Origin: Acidobacteriota bacterium
GTDB taxonomy: Bacteria > Acidobacteriota > Thermoanaerobaculia > Multivoradales > J023
Assembly: GCA_029263395.1 (NCBI GenBank)
Contig: JAJCXO010000194.1
Span: 18,152-82,151 of the forward strand
Reading direction: 5' to 3'
DNA length: 64,000 nt
A model generated the notes under the pieces. The model saw only the letters and a program-made list of their open reading frames with translations. It made no database searches and had not been told where the DNA came from. Positions 41,690 to 50,833 of the stretch are shown here, piece by piece. A program made the translations under genes and the position numbers. Each line of letters begins with the position of its first letter. Position 1 is the first letter of the stretch.

Positions 41690-42679
41690 TCAGGGCTCGG
41701 CGGTGATGCCCAGCATGGAAAGGGCTAGGGGCACCAGCAGCAATGCGAGAGCGAGGTAGATCAGAGGCTGGAACGCTTCTTTGTAACGGATGTAGCGTTT
41801 GATCTCCAGCGGAGTTTTTTCGAGCTCGTCGATCTCAGCGAAGATATTGCGCAAGCTCTCGGGGTCAATCGCCTGGAAGAACAGGCCACCGGTGCGGTCC
41901 GCGATCGCCTTCAGCAACTCTTCGTCCACTTCGACATCCATGTTGACGCGCCGCGTTTCCACGCGACCGAAGGCGTCTTGGAATTGCATTGGCACCGGGA
42001 CCACGCCTGCTGTACCGACGCCGATGGTATACACCTTGATCCCCAAGCCTTCGCAGATCGCGGCGGCAGAATCAGGGTCGATGGCGCCGGCATTGTTGAC
42101 GCCGTCGGTCACTAGGACGATGACTTTTGTTTTGGCTTGGCTATCTTTGAGACGGTTGGCACCAGAGGCCAGTGCCATACCGATCGCTGTGCCGTCGGGC
42201 AGGGTGTGCAGCTCGATCGAATCGAGCAACAGATTGAGCATTTGGTGATCCGTCGTGAGCGGTGCCTTGGTCAAGGCATTCCCCGCAAAAACCACGATAC
42301 CCACCCGGTCACCCAGTCGCTTGGCAACAAACTCCTTCATCACGTCCTTGGCTACCGTGAGTCGATTGCGCGGTTGGAAATCCTCCGCCGCCATCGATCC
42401 CGAGATGTCGAGGACAATCTGGATGTCGATCCCTTCAGTCAGGTTCTCTTCGCGCGCAAACCCGAGTTGCGGTCGAGCGAAGGCGCCGATCAACAGTCCC
42501 AGCGCCAACAGGCGCATGTAGAACGGAAGATGTAGACGCCAGGAACCGCCCGCAGCTTGCGGCAAGCTGCTGTAAGTCAGGGCGCCATAAGCGCGTCGAC
42601 GATGGCGTAGCCAGGCGAGAATCGGCAGGATTGCCAGCAGCAGCAGAACCCAGGGATCTTGCAGGTTGAGCTCGTTCAA
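41690..42679 (-). CDS. batA: BatA, von Willebrand factor A membrane protein
   Basis: 329 residues. Layout matches BatB: membrane segments near the N-terminus ('WVLLLLAILPILAWL', 'LLALGLLIGAF'), VWA domain with MIDAS D91-x-S93-x-S95 ('IVLDISGSM'), 'LVTDGVNNAGAIDP', and a C-terminal membrane segment ('LIYLALALLLVPLAL'). Paralogous to the next gene. The start overlaps the preceding gene's stop by 4 bases, so the whole series is translationally coupled. Likely acts with MoxR and BatB in an envelope-associated chaperone-like complex, as inferred for MoxR-VWA systems. Confidence 0.92.
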   Translation of the reverse strand: MNELNLQDPWVLLLLAILPILAWLRHRRRAYGALTYSSLPQAAGGSWRLHLPFYMRLLALGLLIGAFARPQLGFAREENLTEGIDIQIVLDISGSMAAEDFQPRNRLTVAKDVMKEFVAKRLGDRVGIVVFAGNALTKAPLTTDHQMLNLLLDSIELHTLPDGTAIGMALASGANRLKDSQAKTKVIVLVTDGVNNAGAIDPDSAAAICEGLGIKVYTIGVGTAGVVPVPMQFQDAFGRVETRRVNMDVEVDEELLKAIADRTGGLFFQAIDPESLRNIFAEIDELEKTPLEIKRYIRYKEAFQPLIYLALALLLVPLALSMLGITAEP

Positions 42680-43761
42680 CTGGCAACCTCCGCTGGCGGC
42701 TCTGGCGGTATTAGCGCCTCTTCGATCTCTCGTGCCAGTTCCCGAGCTTTGAGCAAGCGATCATCGGTGGTCGCCTCGGTGACGTTTAGGCCCGCAAACT
42801 TCACATGGTCGCAGTCCTGCAGTAAACGAATTGTCCCTCGGGCGACCGCCGGCGGCACCGGTGTCTGGCGCAGCAGTCGTTGAATCTCGGTGGTTGTACT
42901 TTCGACTGCTCGCACGGCCAACCTGCGACCCAGGAAGTTGCGCAGCACAAGGCTGAGCCCGGTATGCGCTGGCTCGGATACCGAGGGGTCGAGCTGGCGG
43001 AGCCGTTGTAACAATTCCTCGAGCGGCGGTGCCAGCGGCCGCTGGGTGGCCGCAGCTGCGGGCGCACCGACCCGTCGGAGGAGCAGCCAGGCCATGACGA
43101 GGGCCGAGACACCAAGAATTCCGAGGGTCCAAAAAAAACGTTGATTGGGATTGAGCGCCTCGAGCGGTGCTGCCGGCCGCGGTAGGAGCTCTTGTTCCTC
43201 CTCGCCTGGTGCTGCCGCATCCTCAGTCCCTGCTTCGCCTGCTGTGTCGGGTAGTACAGATCGCACCACGAAGCTCACGTCGTCATCGTGGGTGACGTCC
43301 AGGGTTTCGTCCGCTAGGGGTACGGCGACTGTGATTTTGGGTAGCTTGACATCACCAGCCTCGAAAGCGGTGAGGGTGAGCGTCTGTCGGTAAATCCGTC
43401 GGGCACTCTGATCGGTGAACGACTCGGGCTCAGTCGTCGAGAGAATTTCAGCCGATCCCCAGGTCTCTTGCCAGGTCGGAAACCGTGGCTCGGCGGTGGG
43501 CTCGGGGCCCATCCAAACCAGCGTCAGCTGGGCCTCGACTCGATCCCCAACCGTAATCTCATCGGGTGAGAGCTCAACCTTGAAGCGCGCCACACCGGCT
43601 TGGGCTGGGGTGGCGGGTGCCTCCGATGGATCGTCTGGATCGGAAGCGGCCTGTGCCGGCTCGGCCTGTGCCGGCTCGGCCTGTTGTGCGGCGCTAGGTG
43701 GTGTTGCGCTCAGCAACGCTGCCAACAGTGAAAATCCGAGCAGGTACGACGGGAGCTTCAT
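42676..43761 (-). CDS. Bat operon membrane protein, BatD-like N-terminus with DUF4381-like tail
   Basis: 361 residues. Signal peptide ('SLLAALLSATPPSAA'), an Ala/Pro/Glu-rich linker with a repeated 'AEPAQAEPAQAA', a beta-rich domain ('LSPDEITVGDRVEAQLTLVW') resembling one BatD Ig unit, a membrane segment at ~217-235 ('FFWTLGILGVSALVMAWLLL') and a cytoplasmic helical region ('RLRQLDPSVSEPAHTGLSLV'). It occupies the slot between DUF58 and BatA where a DUF4381-type protein is often found. Function unknown; inferred periplasm-cytoplasm linker of the complex. Confidence 0.75.
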   Translation of the reverse strand: MKLPSYLLGFSLLAALLSATPPSAAQQAEPAQAEPAQAASDPDDPSEAPATPAQAGVARFKVELSPDEITVGDRVEAQLTLVWMGPEPTAEPRFPTWQETWGSAEILSTTEPESFTDQSARRIYRQTLTLTAFEAGDVKLPKITVAVPLADETLDVTHDDDVSFVVRSVLPDTAGEAGTEDAAAPGEEEQELLPRPAAPLEALNPNQRFFWTLGILGVSALVMAWLLLRRVGAPAAAATQRPLAPPLEELLQRLRQLDPSVSEPAHTGLSLVLRNFLGRRLAVRAVESTTTEIQRLLRQTPVPPAVARGTIRLLQDCDHVKFAGLNVTEATTDDRLLKARELAREIEEALIPPEPPAEVAS

Positions 43762-44687
43762 CGCGCCAGCCTCTTGCGCCGTCGTTCGAAGAAGCTGATC
43801 AGCGTGCTCAGGTAAGGGCGGTCAGTGCGGATCTGCAAGTGGTCGACGCCCAATTTGCGGATCAGACTCAACAGCTCCTGGCGTTCCTGTTGCCGCCGTT
43901 GGGTGTGTTGGCGAGCCATCCGGCGACCACTGACCGTGGCCAGTCGTCCGGTTTCGGCGTCACGCAGCACGACCGGGCCGGTTGCTGGTGGTGCGTGGTC
44001 TTTAGGGTCGTAGAGCTCGATGACAACCAGGTCGTGCCGAGCGGCAGCAGATTTCAGCGAGGAGCTGAGCTCGGCGTCGAGGAAGTCGGAGATCAAGAAC
44101 AGGACCGACCGTTGCTTGAGTGTTTTGAGAGCTGGCCACAGAGCGCGTTCCAAGTCGGTGCGACCACCGGGTGGGCGCATCAAAATCTCGCGGACGATCC
44201 GTAAGACGTGGGTCCGTCTGCGATCTGGACGCAGGAACAGCTCCATGCGATCACTCAGCAGCGCTGCCCCCACACGATCTTGATTCCGGACCGCGGCAAA
44301 GCTCAGCAGCGCCGCCAACTCGGCCGCCAACTCGCGCTTCAGGATTGTCCGAGAGCCGTAACCCAGGCTGCCGGAGACGTCGATAGCCAAGAACACCGTC
44401 AGATCGCGCTCTTCGACGTAACGTTTGACGTAGGGAACGCCCATACGTGCGGTGACGTTCCAGTCGATCGTACGGATCTCGTCACCGGCAGCATAGGGAC
44501 GGACCTCGGCGAACTCGACACCACGCCCTTTGAACGCCGAGTGATAATCACCCGCGACCCCTTGATCCACCAGGCGCTTGGTAGTGATCTCGATACGCCG
44601 TACTCGACGGACCAGGTCTGCCGGTAGGGTTGGCCGGCTGCGCGTTGGCGCAGCCGGACGCTGACGTCGCTTCAGTAGACCGAACAA
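43758..44687 (-). CDS. DUF58 family VWA-like protein
   Basis: 309 residues. The DUF58 signature 'EVRPYAAGDEIRTIDWNVTA' is present, followed by 'YVKRYVEERDLTVFLAIDVS' with a VWA-type D103-x-S105-x-S107 motif. Mostly soluble, with basic N-terminus. DUF58 proteins accompany MoxR ATPases and are thought to be their adaptors or substrates. It starts 11 bases after moxR stop and overlaps the next gene by 4 bases. Confidence 0.92.
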   Translation of the reverse strand: MFGLLKRRQRPAAPTRSRPTLPADLVRRVRRIEITTKRLVDQGVAGDYHSAFKGRGVEFAEVRPYAAGDEIRTIDWNVTARMGVPYVKRYVEERDLTVFLAIDVSGSLGYGSRTILKRELAAELAALLSFAAVRNQDRVGAALLSDRMELFLRPDRRRTHVLRIVREILMRPPGGRTDLERALWPALKTLKQRSVLFLISDFLDAELSSSLKSAAARHDLVVIELYDPKDHAPPATGPVVLRDAETGRLATVSGRRMARQHTQRRQQERQELLSLIRKLGVDHLQIRTDRPYLSTLISFFERRRKRLAR

Positions 44688-44698
44688 GCTGACGCTCC

Positions 44699-45682
44699 TC
44701 AGGGAACTTCGACCCGATCGAGCAAACGAGCGACGATGTCGTCGGTGCTGATCTCTTCAGCCTCTGCTTCGTAGGTCGCGACGATCCGGTGGCGGAGGAC
44801 ATCCGGTGCAATTTCCTTGACATCCTCGGGAATCACATAGCCGCGTCCGCGGACCAAAGCCAGCCCTTTGACCGCACGGGCCAAGAACAAAGTGGCGCGA
44901 GGTGAAGCCCCGAACGAAATCAGGTCCGCCAAGTCTTGGAAACCGGCAGCCCGTGGATCACGCGAGGCGCTGACCAGATCCAGAATGTAACGTCGCATCT
45001 TGGCATCGAGGTAAACCTCGTCGGCCGCCCGTCGCAGCTCGAGTAGCCGTTGTTGATCGAGCACAGTAGCCACATCGATCGGCGCTTCGACCAACATACG
45101 CTCCAGGATCGCCTCTTCCTCCGAGCGACTCGGATACGTCAGCTTGAGCTTCATCATGAAGCGGTCGACCTGGGCTTCAGCAAGCGGGTAGGTGCCCTCT
45201 TGCTCGATGGGGTTTTGCGTCGCCAACACCATGAACGGGTCATCCAGCTCATAGGTCACGTCACCGAGAGTGACTTGGCGCTCCTCCATCGATTCGAGCA
45301 GGGCACTCTGGACCTTGGCTGGCGCCCGGTTGATCTCGTCGGCGAGCACGATGTGGTTGAAGATCGGGCCCTTGTGAGGGGAGAACTCGTTCTTCTTAGT
45401 GTCGAAGATCATCGTTCCTATGAGATCGGCTGGCAGCAGATCTGGCGTGAACTGAATACGCTGAAAATCGAGATGCAGAGTCCTCGCCAGCGTTTTTACG
45501 GAGAGGGTTTTGGCGAGTCCGGGAACACCCTCGATCAATAGGTGAGCGCGGCTCAAGAGGCCAACGAGCAGCCGATCGATGAGGTAGTCCTGGCCGACGA
45601 TGACCTTGCGGATCTCGGTCTCTACTTGCTTTAGCTGCAAGGTGTCGTCTTGGACTTCGCGGATCGTAGCTTCTGAATCCAT
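44699..45682 (-). CDS. moxR: MoxR-type AAA+ ATPase
   Basis: 327 residues from ATG 45682, supported by a GGAG ribosome site about 10 bases upstream; the frame is open further upstream to 46039 but that stretch looks non-coding and overlaps tandem repeats. Walker A 'GVPGLAKT' (K58), Walker B 'VLADE' (D115, E116), 'ATQNPIEQEGTYPLAEAQVD' and 'FGASPRATLFLARA' are classical MoxR segments. MoxR ATPases act with VWA proteins as chaperones in envelope maturation or stress resistance. First gene of the 8-gene minus-strand operon. Confidence 0.95.
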   Translation of the reverse strand: MDSEATIREVQDDTLQLKQVETEIRKVIVGQDYLIDRLLVGLLSRAHLLIEGVPGLAKTLSVKTLARTLHLDFQRIQFTPDLLPADLIGTMIFDTKKNEFSPHKGPIFNHIVLADEINRAPAKVQSALLESMEERQVTLGDVTYELDDPFMVLATQNPIEQEGTYPLAEAQVDRFMMKLKLTYPSRSEEEAILERMLVEAPIDVATVLDQQRLLELRRAADEVYLDAKMRRYILDLVSASRDPRAAGFQDLADLISFGASPRATLFLARAVKGLALVRGRGYVIPEDVKEIAPDVLRHRIVATYEAEAEEISTDDIVARLLDRVEVP

Positions 45683-46164
45683 ACCAAAATCTCCACAAAG
45701 GTCTATCAACGCCTGTTCTGGTGTGTGCCGTGCTACAGGGTCTGGCCTGACGGCGCTCCGCTTGGTGAACTCAGGCTCGTCAGCTCTCGACAGCTGGTGA
45801 ACCGTTTGTTCTGTAATGGAGGCCGTCTTGTAACGAAGGCTGCTCTGTAAGGCTACTCTGTCTGGAAGCTGTTCGTGCAACGAAGGACGATGTGCAACGA
45901 AGGACGATGTGCGACGAAAGACAGTTTGCAAGGAAGATGCCACACTCTGCTCGCCGCACCCCGATGGTCGTCGGTTCACCGCGAGAAGCCAATTCATACC
46001 TGTTTTCTTGTCTACGATCGCACGCCAGCGGGTTACCAAGAACTCGAATTAGACATCCAGACGGTGTCGCTCTGAGCCGAAGGGCGTCATTATGGCGTAT
46101 CTTTAGCCCTGACGTCAGTCTTGCCACCAAGACCAAGGCGGTCTTCACCCGTGGGCCCCGAGAA
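45683..46164. other. divergent intergenic region between moxR and rsmA
   Basis: 482 bases separating the moxR operon (minus) from rsmA (plus); it must hold promoters for both, but I cannot assign clear -35/-10 pairs. It contains a short tandem repeat at 45875-45925. Frames on both strands are open through part of it, but the predicted peptides have no recognisable domain. Confidence 0.6.
45875..45925. repeat. 17-bp tandem repeat, about three copies
   Basis: The unit GTGCAACGAAGGACGAT occurs perfectly at 45875 and 45892, and a diverged copy (GTGCGACGAAAGACAGT) follows at 45909. It lies upstream of moxR. Confidence 0.85.
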
Positions 46165-46980
46165 ATGAACCATCGTAAGCCGCCACTGAAAAAACGCCTC
46201 GGCCAGCATCATTTGCGCGACAGTTCGCTGTGCCGGCCGCTGATCGAGTATCTCCGCCCGTCCGGACAACGGGTGGTGGAAATTGGTGCCGGTGGCGGCA
46301 TCTTGACCACCCCCCTGGTCAAGGCCGGAGCACGGGTTACAGCCTGTGAGGTGGATCTCGATTGGGTTTTTATACTCCATCGACGCCGTCGGCAGGCGAG
46401 CAGGCTCGATCCGCAGGCCGGTTTCGACGTCCTGGCCCTCGATGCCCAAAGTCTGGACTGGTCCCGTCTTCATACGCCGACCCTAGTGACCGGAAACCTA
46501 CCGTTCAACGTCGCGACGCGTCTCATCGAGACTTTGTTGCCACATGCTGCGCAGGTGCCACGGGCCGCGTTCATGGTGCAGAAGGAAGTTGCCGATCGAC
46601 TGGTTGCCGGGCCTGGGGACCCGGCCTACGGTTCACTGAGTGTGTTGGTGGCGGCGCAATCCCAGGCTCAACTTCTGGGCATCGTCCGTCCCGGTAGCTT
46701 TCATCCGCCACCCAAAGTTAGCGCCGCCTTCGTCGGCATGGCGCTCCATCCATCCCCAGTCGAGGCGGCACATTGGCCGGCCTTTGCTCGGCTCGTTCGG
46801 CTGGCTTTTGCTTTGCGCCGAAAGACCTTACGCAACTCCTTGGCCTCCGGTCTTGGTAAGGCGCGTAGCGGCGCCCTGTTGACGGCCATGGGTTGGGGAG
46901 ACCGGTGCCGCGCCCAGGAGCTCGACGTTGCGAGCTTCGTCGAGTTGTTCCAGGCCAATCTTGCCCTCGAGCAAACCTGA
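46165..46980 (+). CDS. rsmA: RsmA (KsgA) 16S rRNA dimethyladenosine transferase
   Basis: 271 residues. Dimethylates the two adjacent adenines of 16S rRNA helix 45 using S-adenosylmethionine. Motifs: 'KKRLGQHHLRD' start, SAM-binding 'VVEIGAGGGILTTPLV', acidic 'ACEVDLDW', catalytic 'NLPFNVATRLI', and 'FHPPPKVSAAFV'. All fit the family, with 'NLPFN' in place of the more usual 'NLPYN'. ATG 46165 gives the family length; the frame continues upstream but without homology. Confidence 0.93.
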   Translation: MNHRKPPLKKRLGQHHLRDSSLCRPLIEYLRPSGQRVVEIGAGGGILTTPLVKAGARVTACEVDLDWVFILHRRRRQASRLDPQAGFDVLALDAQSLDWSRLHTPTLVTGNLPFNVATRLIETLLPHAAQVPRAAFMVQKEVADRLVAGPGDPAYGSLSVLVAAQSQAQLLGIVRPGSFHPPPKVSAAFVGMALHPSPVEAAHWPAFARLVRLAFALRRKTLRNSLASGLGKARSGALLTAMGWGDRCRAQELDVASFVELFQANLALEQT

Positions 46981-47171
46981 GCGCGATCTCCAGCGTTTGT
47001 AAAGGGTTCCTGGGCCGCGTCTGCGGTGGCGTTTCGGGCCTTGGAGTTTGGCGCCATCTTGCAGAAAATGCTAGACTTTATGGCTAGTTAGCTCGCGTGG
47101 CCTCAAGTAGAAGTTGAAATAAGATCTATTCTTGCGCTCCAGCGCATTCCCGAGAGCTCTAGAGAAAGAGC

Positions 47172-47213
47172 CCTAAAGAAAGCGTCCTAAAGCAAGCGTC
47201 CTGACAAAAAGGT
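47172..47213. repeat. 14-bp tandem repeat upstream of ftsK
   Basis: CCTAAAGAAAGCGT at 47172, CCTAAAGCAAGCGT at 47186, and a diverged CCTGACAAAAAGGT at 47200. It sits just before the ftsK ribosome site in a 255-base gap (46981-47235) in which I see no other feature. Confidence 0.7.
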
Positions 47214-47235
47214 CTATCGGTACGAGAGTTTTGTT

Positions 47236-49638
47236 ATGTCGACAGCCGCTCGCAAGCAGCTTCCTCGTTTGAGTTTATCGACGCCGATGGGCAGTGAGAT
47301 CGTCGGAGTGCTGCTCTGCGCGATAGTCGTTCTACTGACCGGCAGTCTGCTGAGTTATCACCCGCTGGATCCCAGTGTGTTACATCGTGTTGCCGATGAC
47401 AGTGTTGGCGGTGCGCAGACGCGCAATCTGATCGGCCCGTTTGGTGCCCACCTCTCGGCCATGGCGATTGCGTTCCTCGGTCTCGTATCGCTGGCGGTTC
47501 CGCTACTGCTGGGGGTGCTGGCTTGGTGTCGGTTGAAGCGTCTGGACATCCCGAAACTATCGGACCGGCTCTTGGGACTGGTGTTTTTGCTGGTCGGACT
47601 GCCGGCCATGCTTCAGGTGCTTTTGGGCTCTATTCAGTGGCGCGGTGAGCCGTTGAATTCTGGCGGCGCACTCGGCTTGGTGATCACCGAGATGCTGACG
47701 GAACGGCTCAATCCCACCGGCACGTTCGTGATCCTGCTGACGGTGCTCCTGGTCGGCGGCAGCCTCGCGGCGCAGTCGACGTTGGCGGACTTGTTCAACC
47801 TGGCCAGAGCACGCGCCGCTACGGTGACGGAGCGCGCCCGCCTGGCCCGGGCGCAACGCAGCAAGCGAGACAAGGAGCGATCGACCCACAAGCGAGTGAT
47901 TCAGCATGTGCGGCGGACCGCTGAGGGGCAGGTAGCGGAGCCTGCCAAACGTGCTGCCAGAGCCCCCGAACCGGAACCGATGGCTGACTCCAATCCTGTG
48001 CCGCCAGCACCCGTTCTCGATTTGCCGCTGCGGGTGAAAGAGAAAAAAGGCGAAGGTCGATTCGCGGTGCGCAAAGTGAGTCCTCCGAAACCGGAAGAGC
48101 CGCCGCCGGAGCCGGAACAAAAGGCGATCGAGTTCCAACCGGATGAGATGTCGCGGACGGTGTTGCCGCCGGTCAACCTGCTATCTCAGGAACCGATTGC
48201 CAAAAGTCACAACGAAGCCGAATTGGTCCGCCTTGGCGAAGTAGTCCGTGAATCAGCGGCACACTTCGGTATTCAAGGGACGATCGAGGGGATCAGCCCG
48301 GGGCCGGTTGTCACCGTGTACGAGTTTCAGCCGGCACCAGGGGTCAAGGTCAGTCGAGTGGTTGGCCTACAGGACGACTTGGCGTTGGCGTTGAAGGCCG
48401 AATCGGTGCGGATCGAGCGCCTACCGGGTCGATCGACCCTCGGTGTCGAGGTGCCCAACGACAAACGAGCGATGATCAGCCTGGGCCATATGCTCAGCAC
48501 CGAGAAGTTCACACGCTCCCCGTCGGTGTTGACCATGGCCCTCGGCGTCGACATCTACGGTCGTCCCATTTACGCCAATCTGGCCACCATGCCTCATTTG
48601 CTGGTTGCCGGCGCGACCGGCGCCGGTAAGAGCGTCGGGTTGCAGAGCATGATCACCTCGATCATTTACAAGGCGACTCGGGACCAAGTGAAGTTCATCT
48701 TCATCGATCCCAAGCGCATCGAGCTCGGGGTCTACGCCGACATCCCGCACCTCAAGACCGAAGTGGTGATGGAGCCGAAGAAGGCTGCCAACGCATTACG
48801 CTGGGCGGTGGCGGAGATGGAGCGGCGCTACAAATTGTTGGCCGAGCTCCATGTTCGCTCGATCGACTACTACAACCGGGCGATCACCGATCCCAAAGAG
48901 CTCAATCGACTGTCGCTCAAGGAAGGTGAAAGCGAGCTGTCGCCCGAAGACTTCAAACCGCTGCCCTATTACGTCATCGTGATCGACGAGCTGGCCGACC
49001 TGATGATGGTGTCGTCATCGGATGTCGAGACCTCGATCGCCCGTCTGGCTCAGATGGCACGAGCGGTTGGGATCCACCTGATCGTGGCGACCCAGCGGCC
49101 GTCGGTCGACGTGTTGACCGGTACGATCAAGGCGAACTTTCCGTGCCGGCTGTCCTACGCTACGGCGACCCGTCACGATTCCCGCACCATCCTCGATCAA
49201 GTGGGTGCGGAGAAGCTCCTCGGCAAAGGTGATGCCCTCTTTATTGCTCCCGGTACCTCGCGGATCATGCGTCTGCACGGCGCCTACATCAGCGAACAAG
49301 AGACGGCTTCGTTGATTCGCTGGCTCAAACGTCATGGCAAACCCGAGCTCGACCTCGAGGTGGTCAAGGAACCCGAAAACACCAAGGAGAAGGGTAGTGG
49401 TGGCGGTGGTGACGACGAGCTCTTCGACGAAGCAGCCCGTCTTGTGGTGGCCGAGCGGATGGGGTCGGCGAGTTACCTTCAACGCCGTCTGCGTGTTGGG
49501 TTCTCGCGTGCGGCGCGTTTGATCGATATGCTCGAAGCCGACGGTCTTCTCGGCCCGGCCCAGGGATCGAAGCCACGCGAAGTGCTGGTCGACGTCGATT
49601 ACTTCGATGAGATCGATCGCACCCGGGTTGAGGACTAA
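47236..49638 (+). CDS. ftsK: FtsK/SpoIIIE DNA translocase
   Basis: 800 residues. Pumps DNA through the closing septum and helps resolve chromosome dimers. N-terminal membrane segments are visible ('IVGVLLCAIVVLLTGSLL', 'AMAIAFLGLVSLAVPLLLGV', 'LLGLVFLLVGLPAMLQVLL', 'GTFVILLTVLLVGGSLA'), then a charged linker rich in Arg, Pro and Glu. The motor has Walker A 'GATGAGKS' (K465), 'FIDPKRIELGVY', Walker B 'VIVIDELADLMMV', and 'ATQRPSVDVLTGTIKANFP'. The C-terminal gamma winged-helix, which reads KOPS-like sites, is present ('ASYLQRRLRVGFSRAARLID'). Full length for the shorter type. Confidence 0.96.
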   Translation: MSTAARKQLPRLSLSTPMGSEIVGVLLCAIVVLLTGSLLSYHPLDPSVLHRVADDSVGGAQTRNLIGPFGAHLSAMAIAFLGLVSLAVPLLLGVLAWCRLKRLDIPKLSDRLLGLVFLLVGLPAMLQVLLGSIQWRGEPLNSGGALGLVITEMLTERLNPTGTFVILLTVLLVGGSLAAQSTLADLFNLARARAATVTERARLARAQRSKRDKERSTHKRVIQHVRRTAEGQVAEPAKRAARAPEPEPMADSNPVPPAPVLDLPLRVKEKKGEGRFAVRKVSPPKPEEPPPEPEQKAIEFQPDEMSRTVLPPVNLLSQEPIAKSHNEAELVRLGEVVRESAAHFGIQGTIEGISPGPVVTVYEFQPAPGVKVSRVVGLQDDLALALKAESVRIERLPGRSTLGVEVPNDKRAMISLGHMLSTEKFTRSPSVLTMALGVDIYGRPIYANLATMPHLLVAGATGAGKSVGLQSMITSIIYKATRDQVKFIFIDPKRIELGVYADIPHLKTEVVMEPKKAANALRWAVAEMERRYKLLAELHVRSIDYYNRAITDPKELNRLSLKEGESELSPEDFKPLPYYVIVIDELADLMMVSSSDVETSIARLAQMARAVGIHLIVATQRPSVDVLTGTIKANFPCRLSYATATRHDSRTILDQVGAEKLLGKGDALFIAPGTSRIMRLHGAYISEQETASLIRWLKRHGKPELDLEVVKEPENTKEKGSGGGGDDELFDEAARLVVAERMGSASYLQRRLRVGFSRAARLIDMLEADGLLGPAQGSKPREVLVDVDYFDEIDRTRVED

Positions 49639-49827
49639 TCAACAGCCTCAGCCCGGTTGCTACCGCCTCCGTCTTGGGGCACCGGTTGATCAGGATGCTG
49701 GTCAAGTCGTGAGCCGTCAACTTGCGAACGGGTCAGGTCTCGAGTCGTAGGACAATCAAGCTGAGCGACGGTCAGGTAGGGCAAAAACTAGGCAGAGTGA
49801 CGGTCCAATGCCGAGACAGATACGACG

Positions 49828-50760
49828 ATGCGAACACTATTCTTTGGCACACCAGACTTTGCGGTACCGACGCTGGCGGCAATGGTCGAAGCGGGTTACG
49901 CCCCGCAGTGGGTCGTGACCCGTCCAGCTCGGCCAGCAGGGCGCGGGCACGGTCTGCAGCAGCCGCCGGTTGCGGTCTGGGCGGAGGCACATGGCCTACC
50001 GGTGTTGCAACCAGAGAACGTCAACCGGAAAGCCTTCCGAGCGCAGCTGCGGGAGGCAACACCCGATGTTGCGGTGGTGGTTGCCTTTGGCCAGATCTTC
50101 AAACGTCGGCTACTCGAACTGCCACGTTTGGGCTGTGTCAACGTTCACGCCTCACTGCTGCCGAAGTATCGCGGTGCTGCACCCATCCAGGCAGCGCTGG
50201 CGGCCGGTGACTCCATCACCGGTGTGACCACCATGAGGATGACCCAGGGGCTCGATAGCGGACCGATGTTGTTACAAGAAGAATTGTCGGTTGGGCCCAC
50301 CGAAACCGCGCCAGAGCTGTCCCAAAGGCTCGCCGAGTGTGGAGCCCAGGCCTTGACCGCGACGCTCAAAGCCCTCGCCGCTGGTGAGTTGACGGACCGC
50401 CAACAGGCAGACGATTTGGCATCGTATGCACCTCAGCTCACCAAGGCGGATGGACTCGTCGACTGGCGTCGCACGGCGACCGAAACGTACAATCGATTGC
50501 GGGCCTTCACACCGTGGCCTGGTCAGACAGCTGAGTTTCAAGGCAAACGTCTCAAGGTGTTGTGGTGTCGCCCGTTGACGGAGACCACCGATCTGGAGCC
50601 CGGGTCCCTTTTGGGGATGCGCGAGGGCTTATTGGCGGTCGCCTGTGGCGAGCACACTGTCCTCGGTTTAGAGCGTGTCCAATTGCCGGGAAAGAAGCCC
50701 GTGACAGCGGCCGATTTTGCCAATGGTGAACGTTTACAGGCTGGGATGCAGTTCGATTGA
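49828..50760 (+). CDS. fmt: methionyl-tRNA formyltransferase
   Basis: 310 residues, normal length. Formylates initiator Met-tRNA using 10-formyltetrahydrofolate. The opening 'RTLFFGTPDFAVPTLAAM', the catalytic-site segment 'NVHASLLPKYRGAAPIQAAL' (Asn/His) and 'GVTTMRMTQGLDSGPML' are typical, as is the C-terminal OB-fold ('LRAFTPWPGQTAEFQGKRL'). rsmB follows 73 bases later, the common fmt-rsmB order; no deformylase gene is found next to it here. Confidence 0.96.
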   Translation: MRTLFFGTPDFAVPTLAAMVEAGYAPQWVVTRPARPAGRGHGLQQPPVAVWAEAHGLPVLQPENVNRKAFRAQLREATPDVAVVVAFGQIFKRRLLELPRLGCVNVHASLLPKYRGAAPIQAALAAGDSITGVTTMRMTQGLDSGPMLLQEELSVGPTETAPELSQRLAECGAQALTATLKALAAGELTDRQQADDLASYAPQLTKADGLVDWRRTATETYNRLRAFTPWPGQTAEFQGKRLKVLWCRPLTETTDLEPGSLLGMREGLLAVACGEHTVLGLERVQLPGKKPVTAADFANGERLQAGMQFD

Positions 50761-50833
50761 AGGCTTGGCTTCAAACCTGCTCTAAACGTCCTTTGTATAA
50801 CCCTACTGAAAAGATCTGTTCTTCAGACCCGTC

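Noticed and set aside
45683..46039. N-terminal extension of MoxR
   Set aside because: The upstream open frame covers tandem repeats and lacks homology; ATG 45682 has a good ribosome site and gives the family length.
50755..50785. Terminator after fmt
   Set aside because: A TTGAAG/CTTCAA hairpin is only 6 bp and lacks a T-run.
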